Positions 33,801 to 42,698 of a DNA stretch of 64,000 nt are shown here, in pieces. The number at the start of each line of letters is the position of its first letter. Position 1 is the first letter of the stretch. This DNA is from PFJX01 sp040751755 (GTDB taxonomy: Bacteria; Pseudomonadota; Gammaproteobacteria; Burkholderiales; Thiobacillaceae), in the NCBI GenBank assembly GCA_040751755.1, contig JBFMHC010000009.1:62001-126000 (forward strand). Reading direction: 5' to 3'. A model generated the notes under the pieces. That model made no database searches, was not told where the DNA came from, and was given only the letters and a program-made list of their open reading frames with translations. Both the position numbers and the translations under genes were made by a program.

Positions 33801-33829
33801 TTGAATAGCCACGTGAAGGCCGTTATTCT
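33801..33829 (+). promoter_or_regulatory. Candidate rpiA promoter
   Basis: TTGAAT (33801-33806) and TATTCT (33824-33829) are separated by 17 bp, 38 nt upstream of the rpiA start. Each hexamer matches the sigma70 consensus at four of six positions. Confidence 0.5.
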
Positions 33830-33866
33830 CGCGGGCTAGACCCGAAACGACAAAGAGATTCCGATC

Positions 33867-34526
33867 ATGATGACGCAAGACGAAATGAAGCAGGCCACGG
33901 CCCGTGCCGCCATCGAATACGTTCCCGCCGGCATCATCGGCGTGGGCACCGGCTCCACCGCGAACTTCTTCATCGACGCCCTGGCGGACATCAAGGGCCG
34001 CATCGACGGCGCCGTCGCCTCCAGCGTCGCCACCGCCGAACGCCTGAAGAAGCATGGCATCCGCGTCATCGACCTGAACGAGGCGGGCGAGATGGAGGTG
34101 TACGTCGACGGCGCCGACGAGATCACGCGCCACATGGCCATGGTCAAGGGCGGCGGCGGCGCCCTGACGCGCGAGAAGATCGTCGCCGCCTGCGCCAAGA
34201 AGTTCGTCTGCATCGTCGACCAGAGCAAGCTGGTGGACGTGCTGGGCAAGTTCCCCCTGCCGGTCGAGGTGATCCCCATGGCCCGCTCCTACGTGGCGCG
34301 CCAGCTGGTGAAGCTCGGCGGCAACCCGGTGCTGCGCCAGGGCTTCACCACCGACAACGGCAACGTCATCCTCGACGTGCACGGCATGGCGATCCTCGAC
34401 CCGGTGGCCCTGGAGACCGAGATCAACCAGATCGTCGGCGTCGTCACCAACGGCCTGTTCGCACGCCGCGGCGCCGACGTCTGCCTGATGGGCACGCCCG
34501 AAGGGGTGCAGACCCTGACGCGCTGA
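33867..34526 (+). CDS. rpiA: Ribose-5-phosphate isomerase A
   Basis: 219 residues with the RpiA motifs GTGSTANFFIDAL, DGADEI and KGGGGALTREKI. It interconverts ribose-5-phosphate and ribulose-5-phosphate in the pentose phosphate pathway, and would also serve the Calvin cycle if this organism is autotrophic. Confidence 0.97.
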   Translation: MMTQDEMKQATARAAIEYVPAGIIGVGTGSTANFFIDALADIKGRIDGAVASSVATAERLKKHGIRVIDLNEAGEMEVYVDGADEITRHMAMVKGGGGALTREKIVAACAKKFVCIVDQSKLVDVLGKFPLPVEVIPMARSYVARQLVKLGGNPVLRQGFTTDNGNVILDVHGMAILDPVALETEINQIVGVVTNGLFARRGADVCLMGTPEGVQTLTR

Positions 34527-34560
34527 GCCGCGCCGGCGGCCCCGGCCGCCACCCCGCCCC

Positions 34561-35703
34561 ATGACCTGGGACCTCTTCTGCAGCGTCATCGACAACTTCG
34601 GCGACATCGGCGTCACCTGGCGCCTGGCGCGCCAGCTCGCCGCCGAACATGGGCAATCCGTGCGCCTCTGGGTGGACGACCTCGCCACCTTCCGGCGCAT
34701 CCGCCCGGAGATCGACCCGGAGCTCGACACGCAGCACCTGGCCGGCGTGGAGGTGCGGCGCTGGACCTCGCCCCTGCCTGACGTCGAACCGGGCGAGGTG
34801 GTGATCGAGGCCCTCGCCTGCGAGTTGCCCGAGACCTTCGTGCTGCGCATGGCGGCGAAGACGCCGCGGCCACTGTGGCTGAACCTGGAATACCTCACCG
34901 CCGAGGCGTGGGCTCAGGGCGTGCACGGACTGCCCTCGCCGCACCCGCGCCTGCCGCTGACCAAGTATTTCTTCATGCCCGGCTTCACTCCGCACTCCGG
35001 CGGCCTGACCCGCGAGGCCTGGCTGACCGCCGCGCGCGACGTCTTCCAGGCCGATGCCCACGCGCAGGCCAGGTTCTGGGCCGGGCTGGCGATACCGCCG
35101 CACGACACCGACGAGCTGCGCGTCTCCCTGTTCAGCTACGAGAACCGCGCCCTGCCCAGCCTGCTGCATGCCTGGTCGCACGGGCCGCGCGAGGTGCGCG
35201 CCCTGGTGCCGCAGGGCAAGGCGCTGCCGCAGATCGCCACGTGGTTCGGCAGCGACCTGCCCGCGCCCGGCGAGGCGCTGCAACGCGGCCGGCTCACCCT
35301 GCACGTGCTGCCCATGCTCGACCAGGACGGCTACGACCGCCTCCTGTGGGCCTGCGACCTGAACTTCGTGCGCGGCGAGGACTCGCTGCTGCGCGCCCAG
35401 TATGCCGCCCGCCCCATGGCCTGGCAGGCTTATCCGCAGGCGGAGCGGGCGCACTTCGCGAAGCTGGACGCCTTCCTGTCTTTGTACCGGCAGGACATGC
35501 CCGCCGGGCCGGCTCAGACCACGCACGCGTTCTGGCACGGCTGGAACGAGGAGGCGGACGTGGGCGCGCACTGGCATGACTGGCTCGCCCACCTCGACGA
35601 GCACGCGGCACATGCGCGCCGCTGGGACGCGCGCCTGGCGGAACAGCCGGACCTTGCGTCCAAGCTGCTGATTTTTTGCGAAAAATTAATGGAAAAAAGC
35701 TAG
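34561..35703 (+). CDS. earP: EF-P arginine rhamnosyltransferase
   Basis: 380 residues with the characteristic start FCSVIDNFGDIGVTWRLARQL and the GT-B donor-site region DLNFVRGEDSLLRAQYA. EarP transfers rhamnose from dTDP-L-rhamnose to Arg32 of EF-P, which then rescues ribosomes stalled at polyproline. The target gene efp follows directly, and dTDP-rhamnose is made by the rfb genes at 58.7-62.2 kb. The last codons are unusually AT-rich because they overlap the efp promoter. Confidence 0.97.
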   Translation: MTWDLFCSVIDNFGDIGVTWRLARQLAAEHGQSVRLWVDDLATFRRIRPEIDPELDTQHLAGVEVRRWTSPLPDVEPGEVVIEALACELPETFVLRMAAKTPRPLWLNLEYLTAEAWAQGVHGLPSPHPRLPLTKYFFMPGFTPHSGGLTREAWLTAARDVFQADAHAQARFWAGLAIPPHDTDELRVSLFSYENRALPSLLHAWSHGPREVRALVPQGKALPQIATWFGSDLPAPGEALQRGRLTLHVLPMLDQDGYDRLLWACDLNFVRGEDSLLRAQYAARPMAWQAYPQAERAHFAKLDAFLSLYRQDMPAGPAQTTHAFWHGWNEEADVGAHWHDWLAHLDEHAAHARRWDARLAEQPDLASKLLIFCEKLMEKS

Positions 35704-35706
35704 AAT
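35676..35706 (+). promoter_or_regulatory. Candidate efp promoter inside the 3' end of earP
   Basis: TTGCGA (35676-35681) and TAGAAT (35701-35706), spacing 19 bp, in an AT-rich island that breaks the high GC of earP. It lies about 36 nt before the efp ATG. Confidence 0.5.
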
Positions 35707-35742
35707 GTCGGGCTTTCTCGTTATCTCCTCAGGACAACCCCG

Positions 35743-36303
35743 ATGAAGACCGCTCAAGAACTCCGCGCCGGCAACGTGATCATGGTGGGCAAAGACCCCC
35801 TGGTGGTCCAGAAAGCCGAATTCTCCAAATCCGGCCGCAACGCCTCCGTGGTGAAGATGAAGCTGAAGAACCTGCTCACCGGCGCCGCCTCCGAGACGGT
35901 CTACAAGGCCGACGAGAAGTTCGACACCGTCACCCTGGAGCGCCGGGACTGCACCTACTCCTACTTCGCCGACCCGATGTACGTGTTCATGGACGGCGAG
36001 TACAACCAGTACGAGGTCGAGGCCGACAACATGGCTGCCGCCCTGCCCTACCTGGAGGACGCGATGCCCGTGGAAGTGGTGTTCTACGAGGGCAAGGCCA
36101 TCTCCATCAACATGCCCACCACCGTGGTGCGCGAAGTCGAATACACCGAGCCCGCGGTCAAGGGCGACACCTCCGGCAAGGTCATGAAGCCCTGCCGCAT
36201 CAAGCCCACCGGCCATGAGGTCCAGGTGCCGGCCTTCGTCGAGATCGGCGACAAGATCGAGATCGACACCGCCACCAACGAGTACAAGAACCGCGTGAAA
36301 TAA
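35743..36303 (+). CDS. efp: Elongation factor P (Arg32 type)
   Basis: 186 residues with the three EF-P beta domains. The modified-residue loop reads SKSGRNAS, placing Arg at position 32 rather than the Lys of E. coli. This is the EarP-dependent class and agrees with the neighbouring gene. A strong terminator follows. Confidence 0.98.
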   Translation: MKTAQELRAGNVIMVGKDPLVVQKAEFSKSGRNASVVKMKLKNLLTGAASETVYKADEKFDTVTLERRDCTYSYFADPMYVFMDGEYNQYEVEADNMAAALPYLEDAMPVEVVFYEGKAISINMPTTVVREVEYTEPAVKGDTSGKVMKPCRIKPTGHEVQVPAFVEIGDKIEIDTATNEYKNRVK

Positions 36304-36320
36304 GGCCTTCCAGCCTCATG

Positions 36321-36347
36321 AAAAGGCGCCCTCGCGGCGCCTTTTTT
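36321..36347 (+). terminator. Rho-independent terminator of efp
   Basis: AAAAGGCGCC-CTCGC-GGCGCC stem followed by six T, 18 nt past the efp stop. Confidence 0.92.
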
Positions 36348-36399
36348 GTTGCCTGCGCGGCGCGCCTGCGAGGGCCATCCAGGCGACCTGTCGCCATAA

Positions 36400-36519
36400 A
36401 AAAGATTTTTATATTTGAATATTCTAATTTCCGTATGGCGTGCTATACATTCGTACAACCCTTCTGCTGACGTTTGTACTAGTCCGGACGGAGGGGTGTG
36501 ATAACGGATGGAGAGAATC
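36400..36519 (+). promoter_or_regulatory. AT-rich promoter/leader region of the fcc operon
   Basis: The 430 nt between efp and fccA begin with an AT-rich block (36397-36430). A -10-like TATACA lies at 36444-36449, followed by an inverted repeat GTACAA (36453-36458)...TTGTAC (36474-36479) with a 15-nt spacer and TCCGGA near 36483. The composition and symmetry suggest a regulated promoter. The regulator is not identifiable. Confidence 0.5.
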
Positions 36520-36633
36520 ATGAACTGCTCACACAACTCAGAGGCAGTCGTTCCCGGCACGCCTCAGCGGATCGCGTTTCAGCAGCACACTTCCGAGGGC
36601 CTCCTTCCTAGCCGCGCCATCTTGAGCGGCTGA
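36520..36633 (+). CDS. Possible small leader ORF upstream of fccA
   Basis: 37 codons starting MNCSHNSEAVVPG and ending in TGA, preceded by a good GGATGGAGAG ribosome site 4-13 nt before the ATG. It sits in the long fcc leader, 100 nt before fccA. No similarity recognised and coding is unproven. It could be a small protein or a regulatory leader peptide. Confidence 0.3.
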   Translation: MNCSHNSEAVVPGTPQRIAFQQHTSEGLLPSRAILSG

Positions 36634-36733
36634 CGCCCTTTCAGCACCCGCCTTTTCCTGACCCGGCCCACATGCGGGCGGGGAAGGCACACCCATCGAC
36701 CATCAACCCTGCCTCGACTCATGGAGGATGACC

Positions 36734-37126
36734 ATGATTAGGAAGCACGCCCTTGCCATTGCCTGTTGCGCCGTGGCCCCGTTCTGCGGCAACGCCCTCG
36801 CGGCGGACACCCCCCCCCAGACCTGCCTGATCGCGGGCTGGGAGAACCCCGCCAGCATCTGCGAGACCCACAACCGCACCCTCGCCTCCACCTGCTTCAA
36901 CTGCCACGGCCCCAACGGCGTGAGCAACAGCGCCATCCCCGGCCTCGCCGGCCAGGACAAGGCCTACATCGTCGAGGCCATGAAGGCCTTCCGCAAGGGT
37001 GAGCGCGAATCGACGGTGATGAAGAAATACGCCCTTGGCTACACCGATGCCGAATACGAGGCCCTGGCCGCGCTGTTCGCAACCATGCAGATCAACCTCG
37101 CCGACGCCAAGGAGGGCCAGAAATGA
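36734..37126 (+). CDS. fccA: Flavocytochrome c sulfide dehydrogenase, monohaem cytochrome subunit
   Basis: 130 residues from the ATG at 36734, which has GGAGG six nt upstream; the in-frame ATG at 36728 abuts the ribosome site and is less likely. Signal peptide ends ...GNALA, and the haem motif is CFNCH at residues 54-58. Members of this family pass electrons from FccB to the respiratory chain. The Allochromatium protein is larger and dihaem, whereas this one binds a single haem. It overlaps fccB (ATGA). Confidence 0.88.
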   Translation: MIRKHALAIACCAVAPFCGNALAADTPPQTCLIAGWENPASICETHNRTLASTCFNCHGPNGVSNSAIPGLAGQDKAYIVEAMKAFRKGERESTVMKKYALGYTDAEYEALAALFATMQINLADAKEGQK

Positions 37127-38403
37127 ACATGCCACGCCGAGATTTCCTGAAGGTCTCCGCCGCCGGCCTGAGCACGGGCCTGGCCGGTCTGGCCATGCCC
37201 AAGGTCGCGCATGCCACGGCGGCGCGCGCCGCGCCCAAGGTCGTGGTCGTGGGCGCCGGCTACGGCGGCGCCACCTGCGCCAAGTACCTGCGCGTCTGGG
37301 ACCCGTCCATCGAGGTCACGCTCATCGACCCGAGCCCGCACATGGTGTCCTGCCCGATGTCCAACTGGGTGCTGGCCGGCCTGCGCGAGATGTCGGACCT
37401 CAACAAGTCCTACGCGCCGCTTGCCCGTTACGGCGTGAAGCAGGTGCAGGACAGCGTGGTCGGCATCGATGCCGCGAAGCGTACGGTGCGCACCCAGGGC
37501 GGAAAGACCTACGCCTACGATCGCCTGGTGCTTGCCCCCGGCGTGGAGTTCATGACCGGTTCGGTCGAGGGCTACGACGCGGCGGCGAAGGCGGAGAAGG
37601 TCACGCACGCCTTCAAGGCCGGGCCCGAGACCGCCCTGCTGCGCCGGCAGTTGCAGGCCATGCCGGACGGCGGCGTAGTCGTGATCGCCAGCCCGCCGCC
37701 CCCCGGGCGCTGCGTGTCCGGCCCCTACGAGCGCGCCTGCATGGTGGCCCACTACTTCAAGCAGCATAAGCCCAGGTCCAAGATCATCATGCTGGACGGC
37801 CACTTCCAGATCGTCTCCAAGGGGCCGATGTTCCAGAAGGCCTTCAACAAGTTCTATCCGGGCATGATCGAGCACCGGCCGAGCAATATGGTCACCTCGA
37901 TCGACCACAGGACCATGACCGTCTCCAGCGACTGGGACTCGGTGAAGGCGGACGTCATCAACGTCGTGCCCGCGCAGCGCGCCGGCAAGGTGTGCGAGAT
38001 GGCCGGCGCGCGCTGCGACAGCGCGAAACGCTGGTGTCCGGTGGACTTTGCCAGCTACGAGTCGAAGGGCGTGCCCAATGTCCACGTGATCGGCGACTCG
38101 GTGCTCTCGAACATGCCCAAGTCGGCGCACGTCTCGAACAACCAGGGCAAGATCGCCGCCGCCGCCATCGTCGAACTGCTCAACGGCCGCCAGCCCGATC
38201 CCCTGCCGGTGATCGGCAGCACCAGCTACTCCGCCACTTCGGACCACACCTCCGGCCCCATCGCCGTGGTGATGCGCTACGACCCCGGCGAGGAGGTGTA
38301 CGTGCGCCAGCCCGGCGGCGGCGCGGACGAGGACAGCGACGAGCTGAACTTCCAGTACAACCTGGCCTGGTTCGACAACATGTGGGCCGACACCCTGGGC
38401 TGA
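37123..38403 (+). CDS. fccB: Flavocytochrome c sulfide dehydrogenase, flavoprotein subunit
   Basis: 426 residues with a twin-arginine signal (MPRRDFLKVSAAG) and FAD motif VVVGAGYGGATCAKYL. Cys in MVSCPMSNWVLAG corresponds to the Cys that binds FAD covalently. Two further cysteines of the redox pair are in PGRCVSGPYERAC and RWCPVDFASYES. The enzyme oxidises sulfide to sulfur or polysulfide in the periplasm and reduces FccA. Strongly coupled to fccA. Confidence 0.95.
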   Translation: MNMPRRDFLKVSAAGLSTGLAGLAMPKVAHATAARAAPKVVVVGAGYGGATCAKYLRVWDPSIEVTLIDPSPHMVSCPMSNWVLAGLREMSDLNKSYAPLARYGVKQVQDSVVGIDAAKRTVRTQGGKTYAYDRLVLAPGVEFMTGSVEGYDAAAKAEKVTHAFKAGPETALLRRQLQAMPDGGVVVIASPPPPGRCVSGPYERACMVAHYFKQHKPRSKIIMLDGHFQIVSKGPMFQKAFNKFYPGMIEHRPSNMVTSIDHRTMTVSSDWDSVKADVINVVPAQRAGKVCEMAGARCDSAKRWCPVDFASYESKGVPNVHVIGDSVLSNMPKSAHVSNNQGKIAAAAIVELLNGRQPDPLPVIGSTSYSATSDHTSGPIAVVMRYDPGEEVYVRQPGGGADEDSDELNFQYNLAWFDNMWADTLG

Positions 38404-38490
38404 GACCCCGGGATTCCCGACCTGATGGCGCGGGGCCGGCATGACCGGCCCGGCCGCGGCATTGCCGCGCATTTCTTGAGGAGACTGAAA

Positions 38491-39705
38491 ATGATCTGCA
38501 AGAACCTGCACGAAAAATACAGCCCCATGTACCACCTCGCCGCGCTCGGCGCGGGTGGCCTGGGCATCTCGTTCTTCCTGTACCTGAACTTCCTGCTGCC
38601 GCACGAGAGCGGGATCATCTCCTTCGACCAGCTCTGGCCCATCGTCACCGGCGAGCCCAGCCTGAAGGCGTTGTGGGTCGCGCTCTGCCTGGTCATGGCC
38701 CTGGGACTGCTCGCCACCCATTTCGCGCTGATGGCCTGGAACACGCGTGAATTCGCGCTGTTCAAGCGCACCGAGGCCTACACCGCGCTACGCAACTCCA
38801 GCGGCGAGATCAGCCTCATGGTGGTACCGCTGACCATGGCCATGACGGTGAACGCGTGCTTCGTCGCCGGCTCGCTGCTGATCCCGGGGCTGTGGGAACA
38901 CATCGAATACCTGTTCCCGGCCGCGATCCTCGCCTTCCTCGCCATCGGCGTGTACGCCATGCGCCTGCTCGGCGACTACTTCGCGCGCATGATCCTGCAC
39001 AAGGGCTACAGCTTCGAGCAGAACAACAGCCTCGCGCCCATGGTCGCCATCTTCGCCCTCTCCATGATCGCGGTCGGCCTGGCCGCGCCGGTGGCGATGA
39101 GCCAGACGCGCGAGACGGTGGTCGTGGCGCTGGCGCTGTCGTCCTTCTTCGCCACCTCCGCCGCGCTGTTGATGCTGGTGATGCTGGTGATCGGCTTCAA
39201 CACCATGCTCGCGCACGGCGTCAACAAGGTGGCCGCGCCCAGCCTGTGGCTGATGATTCCCATCACCACCCTGCTGGGCATCACCTTCATGCGCATCTCG
39301 CACGGCCTGCACGAGACCTTCGACCTGCACACCAGCCCCTCGCTGAACCTGGTGGTGATGCTCGCCATCTTCTCCATCCAGGTCGCCTTCGGCCTGCTCG
39401 GCCTGGCGGTGATGCGGCGCCTGAACTACTTCCGCGAATACGTCCATGGCGACAAGTGCCACGCCAACACCTTCGCCCTGGTCTGCCCCGGCGTCGCCCT
39501 GCCGGTGTTCGGCATGTTCGTGGTCAAGTTCGGCCTGCTCGGCAATGGCCTGATCTACATGTGGACGCCGGCGCACTACCTGTTCCTGCTGCCCTTCCTG
39601 CTGATCCAGCTGAAGACCCTGCAGGTGTTCCTGATCCTGCTGCGCCGGCTGTTCGTCATGCCGCGGCCGCCCGTGCTCGCCGGACCGAGCGCGCTGGGTG
39701 CCTGA
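38491..39705 (+). CDS. Polytopic membrane protein linked to fccAB
   Basis: 404 residues with about ten hydrophobic helices and several helix-embedded His/Glu/Arg residues (LLATHFALMAWNTREF; MRISHGLHETFDLH). I do not recognise a named family; the helix layout recalls TehA/TDT-type anion transporters, but this is not firm. GAGGAG ribosome site present. It is 87 nt downstream of fccB on the same strand, so export of sulfur products or quinone-linked electron transfer are possible roles. Confidence 0.8.
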   Translation: MICKNLHEKYSPMYHLAALGAGGLGISFFLYLNFLLPHESGIISFDQLWPIVTGEPSLKALWVALCLVMALGLLATHFALMAWNTREFALFKRTEAYTALRNSSGEISLMVVPLTMAMTVNACFVAGSLLIPGLWEHIEYLFPAAILAFLAIGVYAMRLLGDYFARMILHKGYSFEQNNSLAPMVAIFALSMIAVGLAAPVAMSQTRETVVVALALSSFFATSAALLMLVMLVIGFNTMLAHGVNKVAAPSLWLMIPITTLLGITFMRISHGLHETFDLHTSPSLNLVVMLAIFSIQVAFGLLGLAVMRRLNYFREYVHGDKCHANTFALVCPGVALPVFGMFVVKFGLLGNGLIYMWTPAHYLFLLPFLLIQLKTLQVFLILLRRLFVMPRPPVLAGPSALGA

Positions 39706-39804
39706 ACGAACCCCAACCCCGGGCGGGCCGCCTGGCCTGCCCCGATTCACCGGGCGCGGCGGCATCGCCCATCCCATGCCGCTCCAACCTTGAGGAGACC
39801 CACC

Positions 39805-40179
39805 ATGAAACAACTGCTTCTGCTCTCCCTGCTCGTGATGTCCGGGGCCGTCCAGGCGGACAGCCGCCTCAGCGTCGCGCAGCTCAAGACCCTGATCCCC
39901 GGCAATTCGGTGAGCGGCTTCGCCGACGCCCTGGGCAAGAACTACACCGCCTACTACTCGCCCGACGGCCGGCTGATCCAGGTCCTGGAAGGCAAGCTGA
40001 AACGCCAGGGCAGCTGGAAGATCACCGACGACGGGCACTTCTGCACCCAGTTCCCCACCGAGAAGGAGAAATGCACCTTCATCGTCGCCGCCGACGGCGT
40101 GCACCAGCGGATCAAGGACGACGGCATGGTCACCAACACCATGAAGGTCTTCTCCAAGGGCAACGTCTACAAGTACTGA
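39805..40179 (+). CDS. Small exported protein (DUF995-like)
   Basis: 124 residues: signal peptide MKQLLLLSLLVMSGAVQA, then a short beta-rich domain (LSVAQLKTLIPGNSVSG; YTAYYSPDGRLIQVL; GSWKITDDGHFCTQF) with two Cys likely to pair. The pattern of a PG-N-S-G start and Y-PDG-G-W centre resembles DUF995-type proteins. Function unknown. GAGGAG ribosome site 10 nt before the ATG; the in-frame TTG upstream is not needed. Confidence 0.75.
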   Translation: MKQLLLLSLLVMSGAVQADSRLSVAQLKTLIPGNSVSGFADALGKNYTAYYSPDGRLIQVLEGKLKRQGSWKITDDGHFCTQFPTEKEKCTFIVAADGVHQRIKDDGMVTNTMKVFSKGNVYKY

Positions 40180-40212
40180 ACCCGGCCACGGACACGTCCC
40201 GTCCCCGCCGGC

Positions 40213-40240
40213 TCAAGTTGGTGGCAGTATCTGCCGAAAC
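40213..40240 (+). promoter_or_regulatory. Sigma28 (FliA)-like promoter
   Basis: TCAAGTT (40213-40219) and GCCGAAAC (40233-40240) resemble the flagellar consensus TAAAGTT-N12-GCCGATAA, with a spacer one nt longer (13). It lies upstream of two response regulator genes, which suits motility control. Confidence 0.5.
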
Positions 40241-40260
40241 AGCAGGCTCACCCGTGCTCA

Positions 40261-40298
40261 GGTGGGGCCGCCAATGCCACGGCACTGGCGGCCCCACC
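40261..40298 (+). repeat. Perfect 13-bp inverted repeat upstream of the HD-GYP gene
   Basis: GGTGGGGCCGCCA (40261-40273) and TGGCGGCCCCACC (40286-40298) with a 12-nt loop. There is no U-tract. In the leader between the sigma28-like promoter and the start codon it could be an attenuator or an mRNA stabiliser. Confidence 0.8.
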
Positions 40299-40332
40299 GG
40301 GCAGACCGGCGCAGACCGACTTGGAGGTAGGA

Positions 40333-41466
40333 ATGGACGCGGATGTGAACATCCTGGCGGTGGACGACCAGCCGGACAACCTGATCATCCTGGAGGACCT
40401 GCTCGCAGGCGAGTATCGCGTGCATACGCTCGACCACGGGCAGGCGGCGCTCGACTACCTGGCGAACGGCGGGCGCGCCGACCTGATCCTGATGGACGTG
40501 ATGATGCCCGGCGTGGACGGCTTCCAGGCCTGCAGGCAGATCAAGTCCAATCCCATGACGCGCGACATCCCGGTCCTGTTCCTCACCAGCCTGGAGAGCG
40601 CCGCCGACGAGGCGCACGGCCTGTCGCTGGGCGCCGGCGATTTCATCCACAAACCCTTCTCGCCGCCGGTGGTCCTGGCGCGGGTACGCAACCACCTGCA
40701 GCTCGCCCAGGCCAAGCGCCACCTGCAGAGCCGCAACGAGGACCTCGAACAGATGGTCGCCGAACGCACACGCCAGATCCTCGCGCAGTCCGAGGAGCTG
40801 ATGCGACACAGGCAACAACTGATCGCCGCGCAGGGGGCGACCATCACCGCCTTCTGCTCCCTCGCCGAGGCGCGCGACAACGAGACCGGCAACCACATCC
40901 GCCGCACCCAGCACTACGTGCAGGCGCTGGCGAAGCGGGTGCAGGGCCACCCGCGCTTCCGTGCCGAGCTCAGCGAGGAGAACATCCACCAGCTCTTCAA
41001 GTCCGCCCCCCTGCACGACGTGGGCAAGGTCGCCATCCCGGATGCGATCCTGCTCAAGCCGGGCAAGTTGACGCCCGAGGAATGGACGGTGATGCAGCGT
41101 CATTGCGAGTTCGGCCGCGACGCCATCATCCAGGCCGAGAACGAGCTGGGCGAGGCGACCGGTTCCTTCCTGCGCTATGCGCGCGAGATCGCCTACGGCC
41201 ACCACGAAAAGTGGAACGGCAGCGGCTATCCGCAAGGCCTGATAGGCGACGCGATCCCGCTCTCGGCGCGCCTCATGGCGGTGGCCGACGTCTACGACGC
41301 CCTGATCTCGAAGCGCGTCTACAAGCCGGCCTTCTCGCACGAACAGGCGATGGGCATGATCCTCGAAGGCAAGGGCAGCCACTTCGACCCGGACCTGACC
41401 GATGCCGTGCTGGCCATCGCCGACGAGTTCCATGGCATCGCCCGTCGATTCAGCGACCCGGAATGA
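40333..41466 (+). CDS. Response regulator with HD-GYP phosphodiesterase domain
   Basis: 377 residues: REC domain (DD at 11-12, phosphoacceptor Asp55 in LILMDVMMPG, Lys107 in HKPFS), a short coiled coil (130-165), then an HD-GYP domain with HDVGK at 228-232 and GYP at 298-300. It should hydrolyse c-di-GMP when phosphorylated. The ATG at 40333 is chosen over the TTG at 40321 because GGAGG lies just upstream. No histidine kinase is adjacent. Confidence 0.93.
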   Translation: MDADVNILAVDDQPDNLIILEDLLAGEYRVHTLDHGQAALDYLANGGRADLILMDVMMPGVDGFQACRQIKSNPMTRDIPVLFLTSLESAADEAHGLSLGAGDFIHKPFSPPVVLARVRNHLQLAQAKRHLQSRNEDLEQMVAERTRQILAQSEELMRHRQQLIAAQGATITAFCSLAEARDNETGNHIRRTQHYVQALAKRVQGHPRFRAELSEENIHQLFKSAPLHDVGKVAIPDAILLKPGKLTPEEWTVMQRHCEFGRDAIIQAENELGEATGSFLRYAREIAYGHHEKWNGSGYPQGLIGDAIPLSARLMAVADVYDALISKRVYKPAFSHEQAMGMILEGKGSHFDPDLTDAVLAIADEFHGIARRFSDPE

Positions 41467-41496
41467 CCCCCTACAACGCCTGCGGAGACAGACAGC

Positions 41497-42624
41497 ATGG
41501 ATGACACCCCCCCCTTCCGGATCTTCGTCGTCGACGACGACCCCGTGTCGCGCATGGTCACGTGCGGCGCGCTCGAAGGGTCGTGGTACGCGGTGCAGGA
41601 GCTGGACGACGGCCAGGCCTGCCTGGACGCCATGGGCGAGGCGCCCGACCTGATCCTGATGGACGTGGAGATGCCGGGCATGAACGGCATCTCCACCTGC
41701 AAGGCGCTGCGCGAGGCCGGCCACGACGAGCCCCAGGTCCTGTTCATCTCCGCCCATGACAACCTGGAGACCCGCCTCGCCGCCTATAACGCCGGCGGCA
41801 ACGACTTCATCACCAAGCCCTTCCTCGCGGAGGAACTGGCGGGCAAGGTGCGCGTCGCCGAACTCGCCATCGCGAAGCGCCGCGACATCGCCCAACAGGC
41901 GCACTACGCCCAGCAGACGGCGTTCTCCGCCATGTCCTCGATGGGCGAGATGGGCGTGGTCCTGCAGTTCCTGCGCGCATCCTTCACCTGCAACACCCCC
42001 GACGAACTCGCCGCCACCCTGTTCGAAAGCCTGGCGCAATACGGCCTGGTTGGCATGCTGGAACTGCGTCAGGGCGGGACGCGGGCCTGCCATTCCTCGC
42101 AAGGCGAATGTTCCCCCCTGGAACACTCCATCCTCGGCCATGCCCGCGACATGGGCCGCGTCTTCCAGTTCCGCGACCGCCTCGCCATCAACTACCCACA
42201 CATCACCCTGCTGCTGCCCAACCTGCCCATGGACTCCCCGGACAAGGTGGGGCGGCTGCGCGACCACCTCGCCATCATCGCCGAAGGCGCGGAGGCACGC
42301 CTGGAGGCCCTGGAAAACGCGGAACGACGACTACGCCAGGCCGACGCCATCGTCACGACCGTCACCGAACTCGGCCAGGTGCTCGCCGAGATCGAGCGCC
42401 AGCAGCAGGACAACCGCATGCAGACCCTGGAGATCGGCTACGAATACATGCAGCAGTTGAACGAGGCCTTCATCCACCTGGGCCTGAACGACGGCCAGGA
42501 GACGGAACTGGTCAACATGGCACAGGCGACCAACGAGCGGATCTCCGGGCTGCTGGAGGCCGACAAGTCCCTGGGCGAGCGCCTGCGCAAGGTCACCGAG
42601 AGCCTGCGCACCCTACAGGGGTGA
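41497..42624 (+). CDS. Response regulator with uncharacterised helical output region
   Basis: 375 residues: REC domain with DDD at 13-15, phosphoacceptor Asp56 and KPF motif. A ~140-residue region with Cys (FTCNTPDELAATLFESLAQYG; SSQGECSPLEHSILG) resembling a GAF-like or methyl-accepting-type fold follows. It ends in a long coiled coil (about 265-375). It is 30 nt after the HD-GYP gene, so the two are likely a functional pair. The output role is unknown. Confidence 0.85.
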   Translation: MDDTPPFRIFVVDDDPVSRMVTCGALEGSWYAVQELDDGQACLDAMGEAPDLILMDVEMPGMNGISTCKALREAGHDEPQVLFISAHDNLETRLAAYNAGGNDFITKPFLAEELAGKVRVAELAIAKRRDIAQQAHYAQQTAFSAMSSMGEMGVVLQFLRASFTCNTPDELAATLFESLAQYGLVGMLELRQGGTRACHSSQGECSPLEHSILGHARDMGRVFQFRDRLAINYPHITLLLPNLPMDSPDKVGRLRDHLAIIAEGAEARLEALENAERRLRQADAIVTTVTELGQVLAEIERQQQDNRMQTLEIGYEYMQQLNEAFIHLGLNDGQETELVNMAQATNERISGLLEADKSLGERLRKVTESLRTLQG

Positions 42625-42698
42625 CGAGGCAGCCGGCCGGCCAGTCTGCCCCCTGCGTGCCGCCATGCGCCGAACGACAGGCGCAAGGCGCCCGCGCA

